A stretch of DNA of 64,000 nucleotides. It comes from Cristatella mucedo (Eukaryota; Bryozoa; Phylactolaemata; Cristatellidae). The position numbers and the translations under genes were made by a program. The notes below the pieces were generated by a model. The model saw only the letters and a program-made list of their open reading frames with translations. It was not told where the DNA came from and did no database searches. The stretch lies in the NCBI GenBank assembly GCA_009760855.2, contig WPIO01000003.1:808501-872500 (forward strand). The letters run 5' to 3'. Shown here piece after piece: positions 23,561 to 35,387 of the stretch (the first letter of the stretch is position 1; each line of letters opens with the position of its first letter).

Positions 23561-26500
23561 ATGGTAGGTACTGCAGTGCGTATATGCTTTTGCGGATAAG
23601 ATGAAGGTAATGTGGTATTGTTGATCTACGTTTTCGGCTGCAGATTCAGCCAGTTGTATTCTTGGCGCTACTAATTGCCAGTCCGTTGGATTACATTAGC
23701 AGTTGGGCGGTAGCTGTAGTTAGCCTCGACCTTAAAATGACTGGCTTACTAAATGATGTGCCCATTGCTATTCATTCGTTCGTCGTCCGCGTTATTGAGG
23801 CTTTTCTCTAGGACCCCGCAAATTGATATCGCGGGGCTATTGTACTACGTGCGCTTGCCTTTTGAGAGGCGCATTGGACCATGTTTTCACACGTGAGTTC
23901 AGGCCCCGTGTTGCAGCTTTCGCGAGGCGTTAGTGCATCAACAGTGCGAAATAAAATGGTCAGATCTTACCCTACCGCCACTGCTTTTCATTGACCATGC
24001 TTTGCCCTTGGTCTTCTAATTATAAGAATATAGTTATCAAGAGACGGCCTTGATTTGATTACTCTTTAGGAGCATTGAGTACCGATTCGCTGATATAATT
24101 AGAGACTCGAATATGCATTATATTACAGAAGCACCTCTGCATGCGATAGTTTAATGTTACTGGGTGGCCTCGACTGCTGCGAATGCAATAACCTAATAAT
24201 AATGATCAAAATAGGCCTGTCCTTGGCAGTGGTGGACGAAAGCGTTGCGGTGTTTGTGAAGGTTGTTGTATTGTCTGCCATAGCCTACATGTGTGTAGAT
24301 TCAGCAGAATAGTTGCTGGTTCTAATTTGCCTACTGAATTTGTTTTCTTAAACGCACTATGTTGGTGGCTGTATATTAAAAATATCCCTGATCATTTTAG
24401 TGTAGCACATAATCCATGAGGCCGGGCAGTTTTACATAACGTTGCTTAGCTCCATTGCATTTGGCAGTAAGCTTTGTAGCTCTTGCTACCTTAAGGTCAG
24501 TTCTAGCTGATCGCCAGCAGTCTAACCAGGGAGTGCATTTCCTGTGTTCTTGATGTTTAAAAAAGGTAGATCTATTAGGCTGGGTATACTGTACGTTTCC
24601 GGTAAATAACTTTGAGACCAATGCAAATATTGTCTAATTTTACTTCCTCAAGCATAGAATTGCTCAGATTACCAATGATTGTACTATGGGCCACCTGTAC
24701 AAAAAACCTGTTGTAATGGAAACAAAATGTGAGAGCCTTCTGATTTAGGTTTGCTTGTATCAAATGGTATTGTTGCAATTTATTTTAGTTACGCTATGCA
24801 TTTGAGTAGTGTATAGCTGTTAGGACATTATACTGATTACTGGCCAACATTGACCAGAATCCCACTTATGTGTTACTAGGCAAAGCGATTCTAATGATTG
24901 CACACAGGATGCAGAAATGTATTTTTGGTTTGCCCAAGAAGTGCCTATAATATTTTGGCTTGAATAATTAAAAATGTTTGGAAAGCTTGAGAACGAATTG
25001 GTTCAGCTCTATAAAAAAATGCATTAGAAAAACATAAGAGAGAAAAGTTTGACCTTGGAAGTTTTACCCATGACTTTGAAACTAAAGGCAAGTGTCGTAC
25101 TAACTCGATTGTCGACCAGTAGCCCAAGTTACTGATTGGGGCCTTGGAAGCCCGTGTTCAGTATGTTCTTTCACCTCTCCTGAGGTAGATCTTGGGTTTC
25201 ATCCAGCGAAATCACACAACGAGGTATTTATGGGTTACTTGATATTGGTAAATGGTGCCACAGGAACTGATAAAACTGGCTGTGATGCAAATCACCAGTC
25301 GTTCTGTCTCTATTAGAGGAGTATGTTGTGTATTCGAACTCGACATCTGATATCCTCAGTAAACTTGAGTGAAGCTCAGCTCATGGGTAAGCATTGCTTG
25401 TACATATCTCTTACTTTTGCAGACTGAGGAAATAAATCCGAAAGCTTATCCCCTGGCAGATGCACAGCTGACACAGAAAATATTGGACCTTGTGCAGCAG
25501 GCTGCTAATTACAAGCAACTGAGGAAAGGTGCAAATGAAGGCAAGTTGCATGCCATCTTGCTTTATACAGCTTAGTCTCCAACTTTCATCCATTTATCAA
25601 CTGCTTGCTTAGTCGGAGTTGCATTGTGTGTGGGGAATTAGATTAATTTCTCGTGGATTTGCATATTTACATCTAGAAGTGTAAGAAGGAGACTTGCTGC
25701 TCCCAAAATTGTTATTGCAAACCATGGCCACCGAATGTGCACCTTGAGGCCTGTGTGCGCACGAAAAATAACTTGAAACTCTTGGTTAACAACTATCTAG
25801 TCTCAATGGCTGTGTGGAATTCAGATGCAACGACTGAATGTGTAGGGCGGACTGTCAACTGACAAGGTATAGTAAGGACGGTCAGAGATCCAGCAGCAGC
25901 CTGACAAGTAAAGTTGGGGGTATGTGTTACAGTTTCCTATTGACTTGGTGATCAACAGCCTCCTCGATCTTGGACATAGGGCTCAACGGGATTCAATGTG
26001 CTACTGATACGTGGATTCACGATCAAGTATGAATAGCAGATAATTTTGACTCGGTTTCGAAAGTGCCTTTATAACTTTTCGGTCAGGCTAACATGGTAGG
26101 CCTGTTGTGTTAGCCAACCGTGCGCAAGTGTCTCCAAATGATGTGCTTATGCCAGTGTGAATGAAGCAGCAGCATCTTGTGGTACCACCCTGCCTGGAAT
26201 ACCTGCTTTTCGTGCCCTCTAAAAGGCCTGATGTGACACGGGCTTGTCAGTTTTTGTATGAAGCTATACCAAAAAATGGGTACGCGAAGGCTGCTACATC
26301 GAATTTCTGCCACATAAAAAACATCCTACTGATCCAAATGACAGATCCTTTAGTATGCCGGCTAGTCCAGGACCTCCTGCAAAGAAATTGTGTAGGCTGT
26401 TCACTACCTGCAAACCGACCAAGCTCAATGAGTTGCTGGCCGTTTGCTTTGGGGACCTGTCATTATATTACTAATGATACTGTTAGATTGCTGCTTACTG

Positions 26501-28603
26501 ACTGTGTTTTTCCTTGGAGCTATCGTCAAATGGAACCATTATCGATATTTTCGAAGCATCCCGGAAGTGTAAAAACTGGAAACAATGAGGACCTTGTATG
26601 TCTTGATAGTTGATCTTTTGCTTTCTGATGGAGAAGGCATCTTAACAGCACTCTGGCATATCCTATGATCTTTTGTCTTTATTGGAAGGTGTAGTATGCC
26701 ATTCTGACAATAGAACTAATATGTTAATAATGGTAACTCTTTAGGATTCAGCTGCATCGTCATTGGGAATTGAACAAGGACCTCCAAAATCTACGGCAAT
26801 AGTTATTTAAATTGCCCATTTCTGCTGACAATAAGTATTGCAATTGTACTAGCAACGTAAAAGTCTTCGTTTTCTGCATTGACGTTGTTATATCGTTTAT
26901 GCAGTGCATGTCATTGACATTAGTTTCTTTGTTTGCTGTAGCAACCAAGACTTTGAACCGAGGTATCTCCGAGTTCATCGTTATGGCAGCAGATGCTGAG
27001 CCACTTGAGATTCTAATGCATTTACCTCTTCTATGTGAAGATAAGGTGAGCATAGTCCCCCAGCTGTTATTGCTAAGATGCAAGTATGTTTAACAGCTTA
27101 AAGGTTCTTTTGTCAATATATACATGAGAATGAGACGGTTGTCAGCTGGTTTTGACCTTGCTGCTCGTCCGCAATGACACCGTGTCTGATGTGTTAGGCA
27201 TGTGGTTTATCACAAGTACCGGCCTGGAGCTTTGCTGGCACCTTTTGACTAATCTGTTGCTGACGGGTTATGCAATTAAACTAGATAAGTACAGGACCAT
27301 GCCTAATAATAACATGTCTGAGTCAGTGGGCATTCATTTTAGAAGTTTCCACATCCTGTTCCATGTAACCGTTTTGCACAGGTGTTTACTTCAATGTCTT
27401 GTTAGCCTAAATGTGAATATGCTTCTCGTGCGTTAGCGAGTGCATTCAAGTAGCAGCATAGGGTGGTAGGGGAAAAAATGTACTTAGCATCGGAAATATG
27501 TTAATAAGAAATTTAGTACTTAAAACAAGCATGTAGAAAGCAAGCTCAACATTCAGCATTAACAGAGCGTGCGTTTATTTTGTCGGTGTTCGTGAATGAG
27601 ATAGCTGTTGTATTGTCCTAGAAGGGTGTGAGCACTAGCTGTCTGAAATTAGTGCAGCAGTTCAGGTAGATATGAATGAGCTGTGCCGTTTGGGTCACTT
27701 GATCAAATCGGTACTTGTTGCCTACTGATCACGTGGTTGTCGTTGTAGCTTTTGTAGGAAATGGGACGTGTGCTTTAACGACTACCTAGCTGCTTTTTTG
27801 ACAGCCCTGCTAACACTCAATTTACCATAACCTAGTCTGGGAGAAGCTAAGAGCTAATGGGGTTTCTCGCTAACTATTTCAATGGGTAGCTCCCATCTTA
27901 GAAAATCGGTAGATCATGACTTGCTTTTCATCGAAAAATCACCATAGCCATGGACCTTGTGGCATTTTTGGGAATGTATACCCCATCGTTCAGTAAACTT
28001 GGCACAACTGGTTTGAAGTATGCCTAGTAGACCGACGTTTAAGCTCGTTTGCCACTGTTGGTGCGCCCTGTTAGAAGAAAGGCTGTCTCCTTATGACTGG
28101 CGCCAGCTGTTTTGACAGCAGCCAAGCTGCAGGGTCTGACGTGTAGCTGTGTGAGGCCTGACAAAACGTCTTAAAATATTATCGGTTGTGTAGGGCCTGG
28201 AAAAAGATTTGAGTTCTCTGGGGGCACTTTATCAAGTGCATTATTATTATTAGGGAAATGTCAACTTACTTGGCATCTTCTAAAGCAGTGTGGTTATGCT
28301 GATTGCTTTTTGAGTTGATTCATTGATAAATGAGTGTTATATTTTGACTTTTTTTATCTGAATTTATTATATTTAATTCTTTAATTTGATCCTTTTTATT
28401 TTGCACTTGAGTGGTACTTCAAGGTCGTGTATTTTTTATTGTAGAACGTCCCGTATGTCTTCGTCCGGTCAAAGCAGGCTCTAGGTCGTGCCTGTGGTGT
28501 CTCGAGACCTGTAATTTCGTGTTCAGTGACTGCAAACGAAGGATCACAGTTGAAGCCACAGATTCAGACCATTCAGCAAGCAATTGAGAGGCTTCTCATT
28601 TAG
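23561..28603 (+). CDS. SNU13: SNU13 / 15.5K K-turn RNA-binding protein, four exons
   Basis: Exons 23561-23563 (only the ATG), 25423-25540, 26942-27045 and 28445-28603 give 127 aa; human SNU13 is 128 aa. The protein (L7Ae/L30e/eS12/Gadd45 fold) binds kink-turns in U4 snRNA and in box C/D snoRNAs, including U3. Nearly every residue can be aligned by eye to the conserved family: [32 protein letters not shown], the RNA-contact stretch [43 protein letters not shown] and the terminal IERLLI. Exon phases are 0, 1 and 0. Intron 2 begins AAG|gcaagt and ends tgtag, a GC-AG intron fixed by the codon for Ala in ANEATK. The gene is divergent from TRUB2. The one-codon first exon puts almost the whole protein downstream of a 1.86-kb intron. 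Confidence 0.96.
25690..25802. repeat. Dispersed repeat of unknown family, copy 1
   Basis: About 110 nt (acttgctgctcccaaaattg ... aacttgaaactcttgg) recurs at 37187-37304 in the same orientation with roughly 85-90% identity by eye. No coding potential or termini were recognised. It lies in SNU13 intron 2. Confidence 0.6.
28195..28256 (+). mobile_element. LINE family A tail only
   Basis: 'ggcctggaaaaagatttgag' followed by the stem partner 'gggggcactttatcaagtgc' and ATT repeats. Severely 5'-truncated copy inside SNU13 intron 3. Confidence 0.7.
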
Positions 28604-28756
28604 TGCTTTTTATCTTCCATAAACAGGAAAAAAGAAATATAATGTATTGTATGGTACATCTTTCCTCCAACTATTTTACTGTGAAGCAGTATTTGGGCAC
28701 AGAGTTTCTGCCTTCGGCATGCATAACGAAATATTAGTATTTAGTGCTTGCCATGC

Positions 28757-28762
28757 AATAAA
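28757..28762 (+). promoter_or_regulatory. Candidate polyadenylation signal of SNU13
   Basis: AATAAA 154 nt after the SNU13 stop codon, on the coding strand. This is a typical 3' UTR length for a small ribonucleoprotein gene. Confidence 0.6.
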
Positions 28763-29589
28763 GTCAGATGCCAGCCTGGAATTTTTATTGATATAACCGA
28801 TCTTTGCAGTAGAGTAATGCTAATCATAATCCATTTGTAAGACTGCTTAACCTTCTTTGGCCGTTGGCTGTGTCATATGTACAAATGACTGCCTGTATTT
28901 TGGTTTTGTATAAACTAGTGGAAGTCTGTTTTGGCTGTTCTGCATTCTCCTTTAAGCATGCTGCTTCTCGTGTATATAGAATGTGTCACCGGCTGACCTG
29001 CAATACCTTTGTCTGTGGTACTTTGGCTTGTGGGTGCACATACCATGCTGGCCAGACAAATGAACCCTGGCAATAATTTTATATAAAATCAGATTCATTT
29101 TTAATGGACTCCTATCCTACAGTTTTTCTGGAACTCACGATATGCACGATTTAGTAATACTGGGTGCAATTAAGTGCATATTACCTGCTTGGCTTGCTTA
29201 TCACTTGCAAAAAAACATCCCAGCTTTTTCTCAGAGTCGGGAGCAACTTCAAATATAATAGCCATTTTGGGAGCTCTAAGCTCTGTTACAATGTAAGATA
29301 AACTGACTTTGTATCAAAATAGTCGCGAGTTTGAGGCCAATTATTTTGTGACTACCCAGAAGATCAAACTTAGCAACTCGCCCTTTACAACTGGATAATT
29401 GCCTGCTGCATTACTCAGAACCCCTTCGGCCTTGTTCTTGATGTTGAGCTAAGTGTTTATTCTTGTCCATTATCTGCTGGCCGAGTCTAGAACGGGTGCT
29501 CTTAACAAAGTGGTTCTAGTCAAAAAAAATCAATTGATATAGACCTGGTTTAAACTTGATATCCGAAAAATCACTCAATGATCCCAACT

Positions 29590-29765
29590 TTCATCCTCAG
29601 TACTGTAATCACACTAGGTAAGGCGGTTGCTTTCATGACCGAGGTCGTGGGTTCGATTCCTGTGGTGGGCGATCCTTTATCGCCACTGCAAGCGGTGGTG
29701 ATAGCCGTCAAGGCTCTTCTGTTGCCATTCAAAAAGAGGCTGTTAAAGCACCTAGGAATTAACCG
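29590..29765 (+). mobile_element. tRNA-derived SINE copy, well preserved
   Basis: The head 'actaggtaaggcggttgctt' and B-box in 'cgtgggttcgattcctg' are followed by the body 'gggcgatcctttatcgccac', 'tgcaagcggtggtgatagcc' and the end 'aaagaggctgttaaa'. One of the best copies for deriving a consensus. Intergenic between SNU13 and UTP6. Confidence 0.85.
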
Positions 29766-29829
29766 TCTTGATCAACAGTGCGATACGTGGCGATTTCCAG
29801 AGATGGTGTTAAGACATTTGAGGAAAACA

Positions 29830-30640
29830 TGAGCATTGTCGCATAACAGTCGCTTGGCTTTCCAAAGAACGCGTCTTGGAGCCTTGACAGAATCGGCAGC
29901 AGAGGTTTCAATTATTGAGAGAACGCAATTATTTGACGGAGTTCATTAATCGTCTGGCTTGTATATTTTTTGCCATGTGAATGAGGTAAATCCTGCGATT
30001 GTAGGCCCTGAAGTAGCCATTACGGATGCTGCTGAATGAACACAAACTTTTCTGGCCCTGCGGCCACTGTTAAAGACGAACGCAGAAAACTACAAATTAC
30101 CTGTGTTAGTGGAGTTGCCTCCATGGAATTTATAGGATTAAAGCCTTGCCCGTAGCTCTAAAACCAGATTCTGCAGACGTTTGGACATTCTGCAAACTCT
30201 TACTCAAGGTTACTTCTGTCGCTCATGCGACCTTGAAGTTGAAACGTGGATTTGCAATCGGTTTCCTAGCCGACATGGACTGCATAGTTGGTGTAGATCC
30301 TGCCTAAGGTGACCGAAATGATATAAGGACAAGGTAAATAATGCAGAATCAACTTGCAAGAGACTTGCAGAATTCCAGCATGCTTTGAATCAAGTATGGC
30401 AAAACGAGCTCTGGTTATCTGGTTCCGTCATCCGATACCCACCGTGTCAGGATTTTCAGAAGTGAAATAAACAGAAGGTTGAAATCAGCTATATGTCAAA
30501 AAGATAATCATACTAACTCATAAAAGACCTCTCCCGCGCTTCATCTCATTCAAGCAACAACTGTCTCATTGAAATGAAAATGTGAACAGAATTGAGGTTG
30601 TGTATTGTTTATTGTTCGCATAATGGCTGTAATTCATTTT
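29830..30640. other. Intergenic stretch without recognised content
   Basis: Neither strand shows a conserved protein or a known element. Moderately AT-rich single-copy-looking DNA between a SINE and a LINE tail. Confidence 0.5.
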
Positions 30641-30728
30641 CGATCGTGCTTGCTTTGCAACAAATGTTAAGTGCCTAGAAAGAGATTCAGTTCTCTGAAG
30701 GCGCTATATCAAATGTATTATTATTCCA
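30640..30728 (+). mobile_element. LINE family A tail only
   Basis: 'gtgcctagaaagagattcag' plus 'gaaggcgctatatcaaatg' and a short ATT run. 5'-truncated copy. Confidence 0.7.
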
Positions 30729-31643
30729 TATCGTGTCATTGATGTTTGCATTAAAAGAGTTGAGAAAAATGTTTCAAGATTGTTTAGTCAGGCGCTGTAT
30801 GAGGCAATCAATTTCCAATCAAATAGTGTTCATCGCTTTCAACGTTGTATTTGTATGTTCATGCTCATTTTTCTAGGGGGCTTCATAGCTTTCACAAGAT
30901 TTTCAAACGAATACTTGACTTAGAAAAGGCTAGGTAGGAACCAAAGGTTTCGGAATATGTTTGTCCTTGAGCGTGAGCAAACTTTACGAAACGAGTGAAA
31001 CAGAATGCGGCTAACCCTCTACCATTATTGATTTGCCTCAGTATCACCGTGTAGCATTTTTCAATGGAAAATATTCTCCAGATGACTTAGCGAATCCACA
31101 CAGGCTTACTTAAAAAAAATATATTTTGTTTTTAATATAGGAGAATTTTGGCTGGATCCTCGGGGCTGGTAAGATTTTGTTGTTCCTTCGCAAATGTGCT
31201 GATTCAATTCTTTCTCTGTTCTCACCCCAATCCATCTCTGATAAAGCTCGAGCAATTTTCAAGGCCCTGTAAAGTTGTGAAGCAGCTTGAAATATGAACT
31301 GATTCATGCCAAAATTTGATAAACGCCAAGATCAAGACTCCCGCGATACTTTTTGACAGGATAAAACGCCATGGTCAGAAGTGTGAACGGCGCCGGAACC
31401 GGAGCCCGATGACATTGCTAGCCATCTCTCTTCTTCGCCCTGAACAGCCACGCCAAGCGTTTGTGTTGCGCCAAAGCAGCTTTTCTGGATGTCCACACGG
31501 CACTTTGCGTTTTTGATGTGTATGCAAACCGCACAGGCTATGGGGCCAGTTGGCGACAGTATAGCCGGTGGGCCTGGCAGCGTATGATTAAACGCGATTT
31601 CGGATCGTGCGGGTGTACTTATCGCCACTATCTTTCGCCCCTC

Positions 31644-31649
<6 letters not shown>

Positions 31650-31734
<85 letters not shown>

Positions 31735-31735
31735 C
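31650..31735. repeat. CT/GA dinucleotide microsatellite
   Basis: About 80 nt of almost pure CT repeat with one small interruption (tctctcctctct) near 31700. It ends in 'cgctctcgct'. Confidence 0.95.
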
Positions 31736-31789
31736 TCGCTTTGTCTCTGTATTTAATGCTTAATTAACTATAAAAATTTCTTTCGACGT

Positions 31790-31840
31790 AGCTCCCTCAG
31801 AGAACTCAACCTCAGTCTAGATACTTTACATTTGCTGTTG
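31790..31840 (-). mobile_element. LINE family A tail fragment
   Basis: 'gctccctcagagaactcaacc' then 'ctagatactttacatttgctg' is the inverted family tail. Very short. Confidence 0.6.
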
Positions 31841-31849
31841 TCACTGGAC

Positions 31850-33500
31850 TGTGCGATATACATCTGCTCATACGTCTCGAGTGGGCTTAACTACACGCAC
31901 GAATCGGCTAACTGCAGTGTCGACGCGTGCGCATAGCCCGAAGTTTTCCCGAAGACGCTAACTGCCGGGGCCTGGCGGCCAGCGACAGGCGGCGATAGCT
32001 AATAGCAACACTGTCTCTCCTCCGCTCATCCAAACTCGCTATGAACACAGCGACGCGAGTCCCACGGTTTGCAGGCAGCAGCAAACGTCTCCGCTGGACT
32101 CGGGGCGGCTTTACCTCAGTTCACCCGGTGCCCATGGCGCTCTGAATGGACAAGACACAGCTTAGCGCGGCGTAGCAGGTACGGCGCGAGGAGGATTTGC
32201 CGGGCAACGCTTAGCCTCCAATTCCGATAGCTGGTCACCTCAGCTTTTCATCGTAACACCAGCGTTCTTCTCATCTTACGCCACGGATCAGTGCGATCAC
32301 CGCCAGTTATTCTCCGTTCGACTCTGCATGGCAATTCCCTCGTCTCCTACTTCGCAGACACGATATTTGAAGCCAGTATTTCTCCTGAGGTATTTTTACT
32401 CCCACTCTTACAGCTGATCATTGGTCTCTTGGTCTCTACGCCGAGCCTTCGGGAGGAGTCTGCGGTCCTTGGTCGTTAGTCGCACTAGGCTGAGCGAGAC
32501 GCCTCAGCCGCACGCGCAGCCTATGCCACGTGCTTGAACTGCCATTCTCGTGCGTCTTGTCTTGATTAGATTTCTATTTATTTCCTTTCAAGAGCAGAGA
32601 CAGATACCTGCGTCGCTGGGATGCGTTGACGCAGCGCTCCAGCCGGCGCCTCCACTCCGAGTCAAGCAGCCAGCTAGCAAAGTCTCCACCGACTCAGAAG
32701 TGTCGGCACTGCACTATGACCCGCGAGCAATGTCAAAAAGGCACCAAAAAGCTCTGCTGTACTTGCCGATCTTCCCAGTGCACATTCCAGTGTGCTGTCT
32801 TTACGTATCGCCACGAGGGCACCGCTGGAGTTCCGTGAAAATGCAAGAGCTATTGGCCGCTGCAAACGTGACCTTTTCTTAGACTCGATATGCACAAAGA
32901 AGCGAAAATGCGCCTGTTCCGCGCGGGTTTGCTGGGTCCGTGTGAATTGTCCTTAGTTTCATTATGCGGGCTGATGCTGTTCAAACGGCGACGAGAGCTA
33001 AATCAGCCAGATAATGACAGACACTTATTATTCGCGGCTCCTGAATTGTGACGGCTAGGAGCTGATTGTGCGGTAGATAATCTTTAGCTGAGGCCGCATA
33101 AAAGCCGATGCCACGATGTAGACAGTTCTGGTTTCAGAGTTAGCGTTGAAATTTGATCTGGTTTAAGCGCGAGGCCACGAAGCTGTCGGTGTGCGTCATG
33201 GCCGCAGTCGAACTCTTACAACCCTCAGTTGCTGTCAAATAGACTTATCTACATTATGGATAGGGACTTCGCAAACCAAGGTATGGACGCTCTTGGTCGC
33301 TGCCGTGCTGAGCTACCTGCGTGCACTGGGTGCTGTGCCTGCAAGTCACTAGCAATGATACAAGGTTTACGCATCGCCAGTATTCGTCGCTAGTCTTCCG
33401 ATATTATTACGAGCACTTGTTTGCGGCCTAGTTGAAAGCCGCGCACCGCGCTTGTAATACGATGCGTGTTATGATTACTAAATTGGCACACTTCTGTTCT
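31850..33500. other. GC- and CpG-richer intergenic stretch
   Basis: Compared with its surroundings the DNA is richer in GC and in CpG (for example cgacgcgtgcgcatag, ctggcggccagcg). It holds the piggyBac-like relic but no rebuilt gene. It could be an old island, or the promoter or first exon of a transcript I cannot see. It is about 2 kb upstream of UTP6. Confidence 0.4.
32614..32838 (+). pseudogene. PiggyBac-type transposase C-terminus relic
   Basis: One frame reads RLHSESSS..SPPTQKCRHC, then KLCCTCRSSQCTFQCAVF and TYRH before a stop. The order RL....PPT.(K)C..C...(C)..C....C...CF..YRH is the Cys-rich zinc-binding tail of piggyBac-like transposases. No catalytic DDD core was found upstream. 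The link rests on the cysteine spacing and the preceding PPT, so it is a family guess. Confidence 0.4.
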
Positions 33501-33524
33501 AGCACAAGTAAAGTGCCGAAAAAT

Positions 33525-34440
33525 GCTATTCAATAATAATAATAATATCACACTTGAAGCACCCGCATTGAACTCAATCTCTGTCTAGGCACGTCAAATT
33601 TGCTGCAAAGGAAACACGATTGGATGGATAGTGGTAGAACAAACAACTCCACAAACAACCAGAATAATATGGTTAAGGGTGGCACTGAACTGAGTCAGCA
33701 TGCTATTATGGTTAGTGGCAGCATGCGAAGTGTCAGCACGCATAATGTATGTATGTATCTCCGTCTGTAACTCCACAAAGTCATAAAGACTATGTGGGTG
33801 TTACGCAGGAGAGTTTTGTATAGCGAACTCAGCCTAAGCGGCTTTCGGTACGCATTCGGTAGCCAACAGACTTCGTCTCACGCAACAAAGAGAAAGTGGG
33901 AAGCATAGCAGAGTCGGGAGAGCAGTTGAGGTAGTGAGTAGCATAGAAGTAGCTGCTCAGGACCGCTGAAAAAGATGTGCCATAGTTGGCGGTAGGAGAG
34001 TAGTTGTCGTTGCGTAAGAATTGTGGAAGCGAGTTCCACAGTCTAGGACCTGCAGAGCTAAAGCTTCTGTCGCCAACTGTCTTTAAGCGGAGGAATGGGA
34101 CAGCTAATTTATTGTCCACACAGGACCTGAGGGCACGAACAGGCTGAAACTGATGTAGCAGTTCAGCTAGGTACGAAGGAGCCAAGCCGTGGTCAGCATA
34201 AGAACTTTATTCAGCATAAGCACATAAAGGTCGAATCACCACTAAATATTGTGAAAAATAGGTGCATTGTTAGTTTCTTTTTATATGTGGTCAAGTCATG
34301 GATATTGCGACTCAAGTCGGGAGTGAGTTCAAGGCTTTGGGAGCATACAAACGAAAGGCACGGCCAAATGTCTTATTTATTATCCTACAATTCAAATGTC
34401 TTATTTATTATTATCATTATTAATGAAGTGTAAATCTGGC
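33525..34440 (-). mobile_element. LINE family A fragment interrupted by family B
   Basis: Family A tail and 3' UTR occupy 33525 to about 33750 (AAT repeat, 'cacttgaagcacccgcattgaactcaatc'). The same element resumes at about 34203 with 'cagcataagcacataaaggtcgaatcacc' and ends near 34440. The gap is filled by a family B copy, so B jumped into A. Confidence 0.75.
33750..34195 (-). mobile_element. LINE family B, 3' part, nested in family A
   Basis: The minus strand reads 'APSYLAELLHQF', 'RALRSCVDNKLAVPFLRLKT' and 'GDRSFSSAGPRLWNSLPQFL', an open C-terminal reverse-transcriptase region. Then comes the 3' UTR with 'ccacatagtctttatgactt' and a 'catacatacatta' tail. The best preserved family B piece in the window. 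Confidence 0.8.
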
Positions 34441-34449
34441 GTTATCTCG

Positions 34450-35387
34450 CGTAAATCTGAGTGCCATTTTGTCTCTTGGGCAATTGTAGGCTAAGCGCGA
34501 AGGTTTTCTCATGAAGGTAGCTTACGGAAGCGAAGGGTGACAGCGAATTTTACTTTCGTCGTAGGCTAAGATGAGCTCACTTCCATGAGGCACATTGTCT
34601 CCTCCAGTCGATTCCGAAGTGTGTGCAAGTGAGACGCGCGTGAATTTGAGCACTTTAGCATAGAGATCGTCCAGCGACCCGGTATCTGTGTTACGATAAA
34701 GGTAAACATGTACTATCCGAGCTGGCGCGCCCCAAGAGCTTTCCTAAATATAAAGTCTTCTTGCTCAGGAGTGCGTCTTTACCTTGGATTTATGATTTAT
34801 ACCAGGCGCGCTGTCGCGAGCCACTACTTATTTTTTAAGTTGAAGCGAAATCGTATGTTGTCCCTTACAAATGCAAAGCTGCTCTAGTTGCCGGTTCGGC
34901 TTCGGTACCGTAGCAACCATAGCTCCTGCCGCGCCATACTCGAAAAGATATTAAATTTAAGAGGGCCAGATAATGCCATATTTCTTAGAGGAGGTCGTCC
35001 TTATAGCAGGCAGTACAGGCAAAATGAAACGTTAAGCCTCGGACAGCTCTCCGAAGTAACGATACTTCGAAACGCTACGGCGAGGCTAAGAGTTCCTGAG
35101 ATAAATAACAGCATCAGCCACATGAATATTCTCCACCGCATGTTGCTGCACTTAACGCTAAGTCTAGCCGCTACGTCAGGAGCTTAAAACGCCAGTTAGA
35201 TATCTCTTCGGTCAGCCCACAGATGTTACCAATCTGGCTGGGGGAGACGGCTGCATACTTCCGGCAGGGTTTGAGGATAGGTGAAGGCCGCTCTTTACTG
35301 TTGGAGGTGATTAACTGGTCTCCCGGTCGCTTGCGTACCTACCAACTCAACACATTTTGTCTGAGCCCGAGCGACTGATCGAGAGAA
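34450..35387. promoter_or_regulatory. Upstream region of UTP6
   Basis: No transposon was recognised in the roughly 900 bp before the UTP6 ATG. The last few hundred bases are moderately GC-rich and presumably include the promoter and 5' UTR. No core element is claimed. Confidence 0.4.

Noticed and set aside
23564-28444. Box C/D snoRNAs hosted in SNU13 introns
   Set aside because: I looked for TGATGA and CTGA boxes at snoRNA spacing with a terminal stem and found none convincing.
29590-29660. Functional tRNA gene suggested by GGTTCGATTCC
   Set aside because: No paired acceptor stem or anticodon arm; the same B-box occurs with a common body in about ten copies, which marks a SINE.
33200-35000. 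Additional protein gene between SNU13 and UTP6
   Set aside because: The longest frames here belong to LINE family B; other frames are short and lack homology or paired splice sites.
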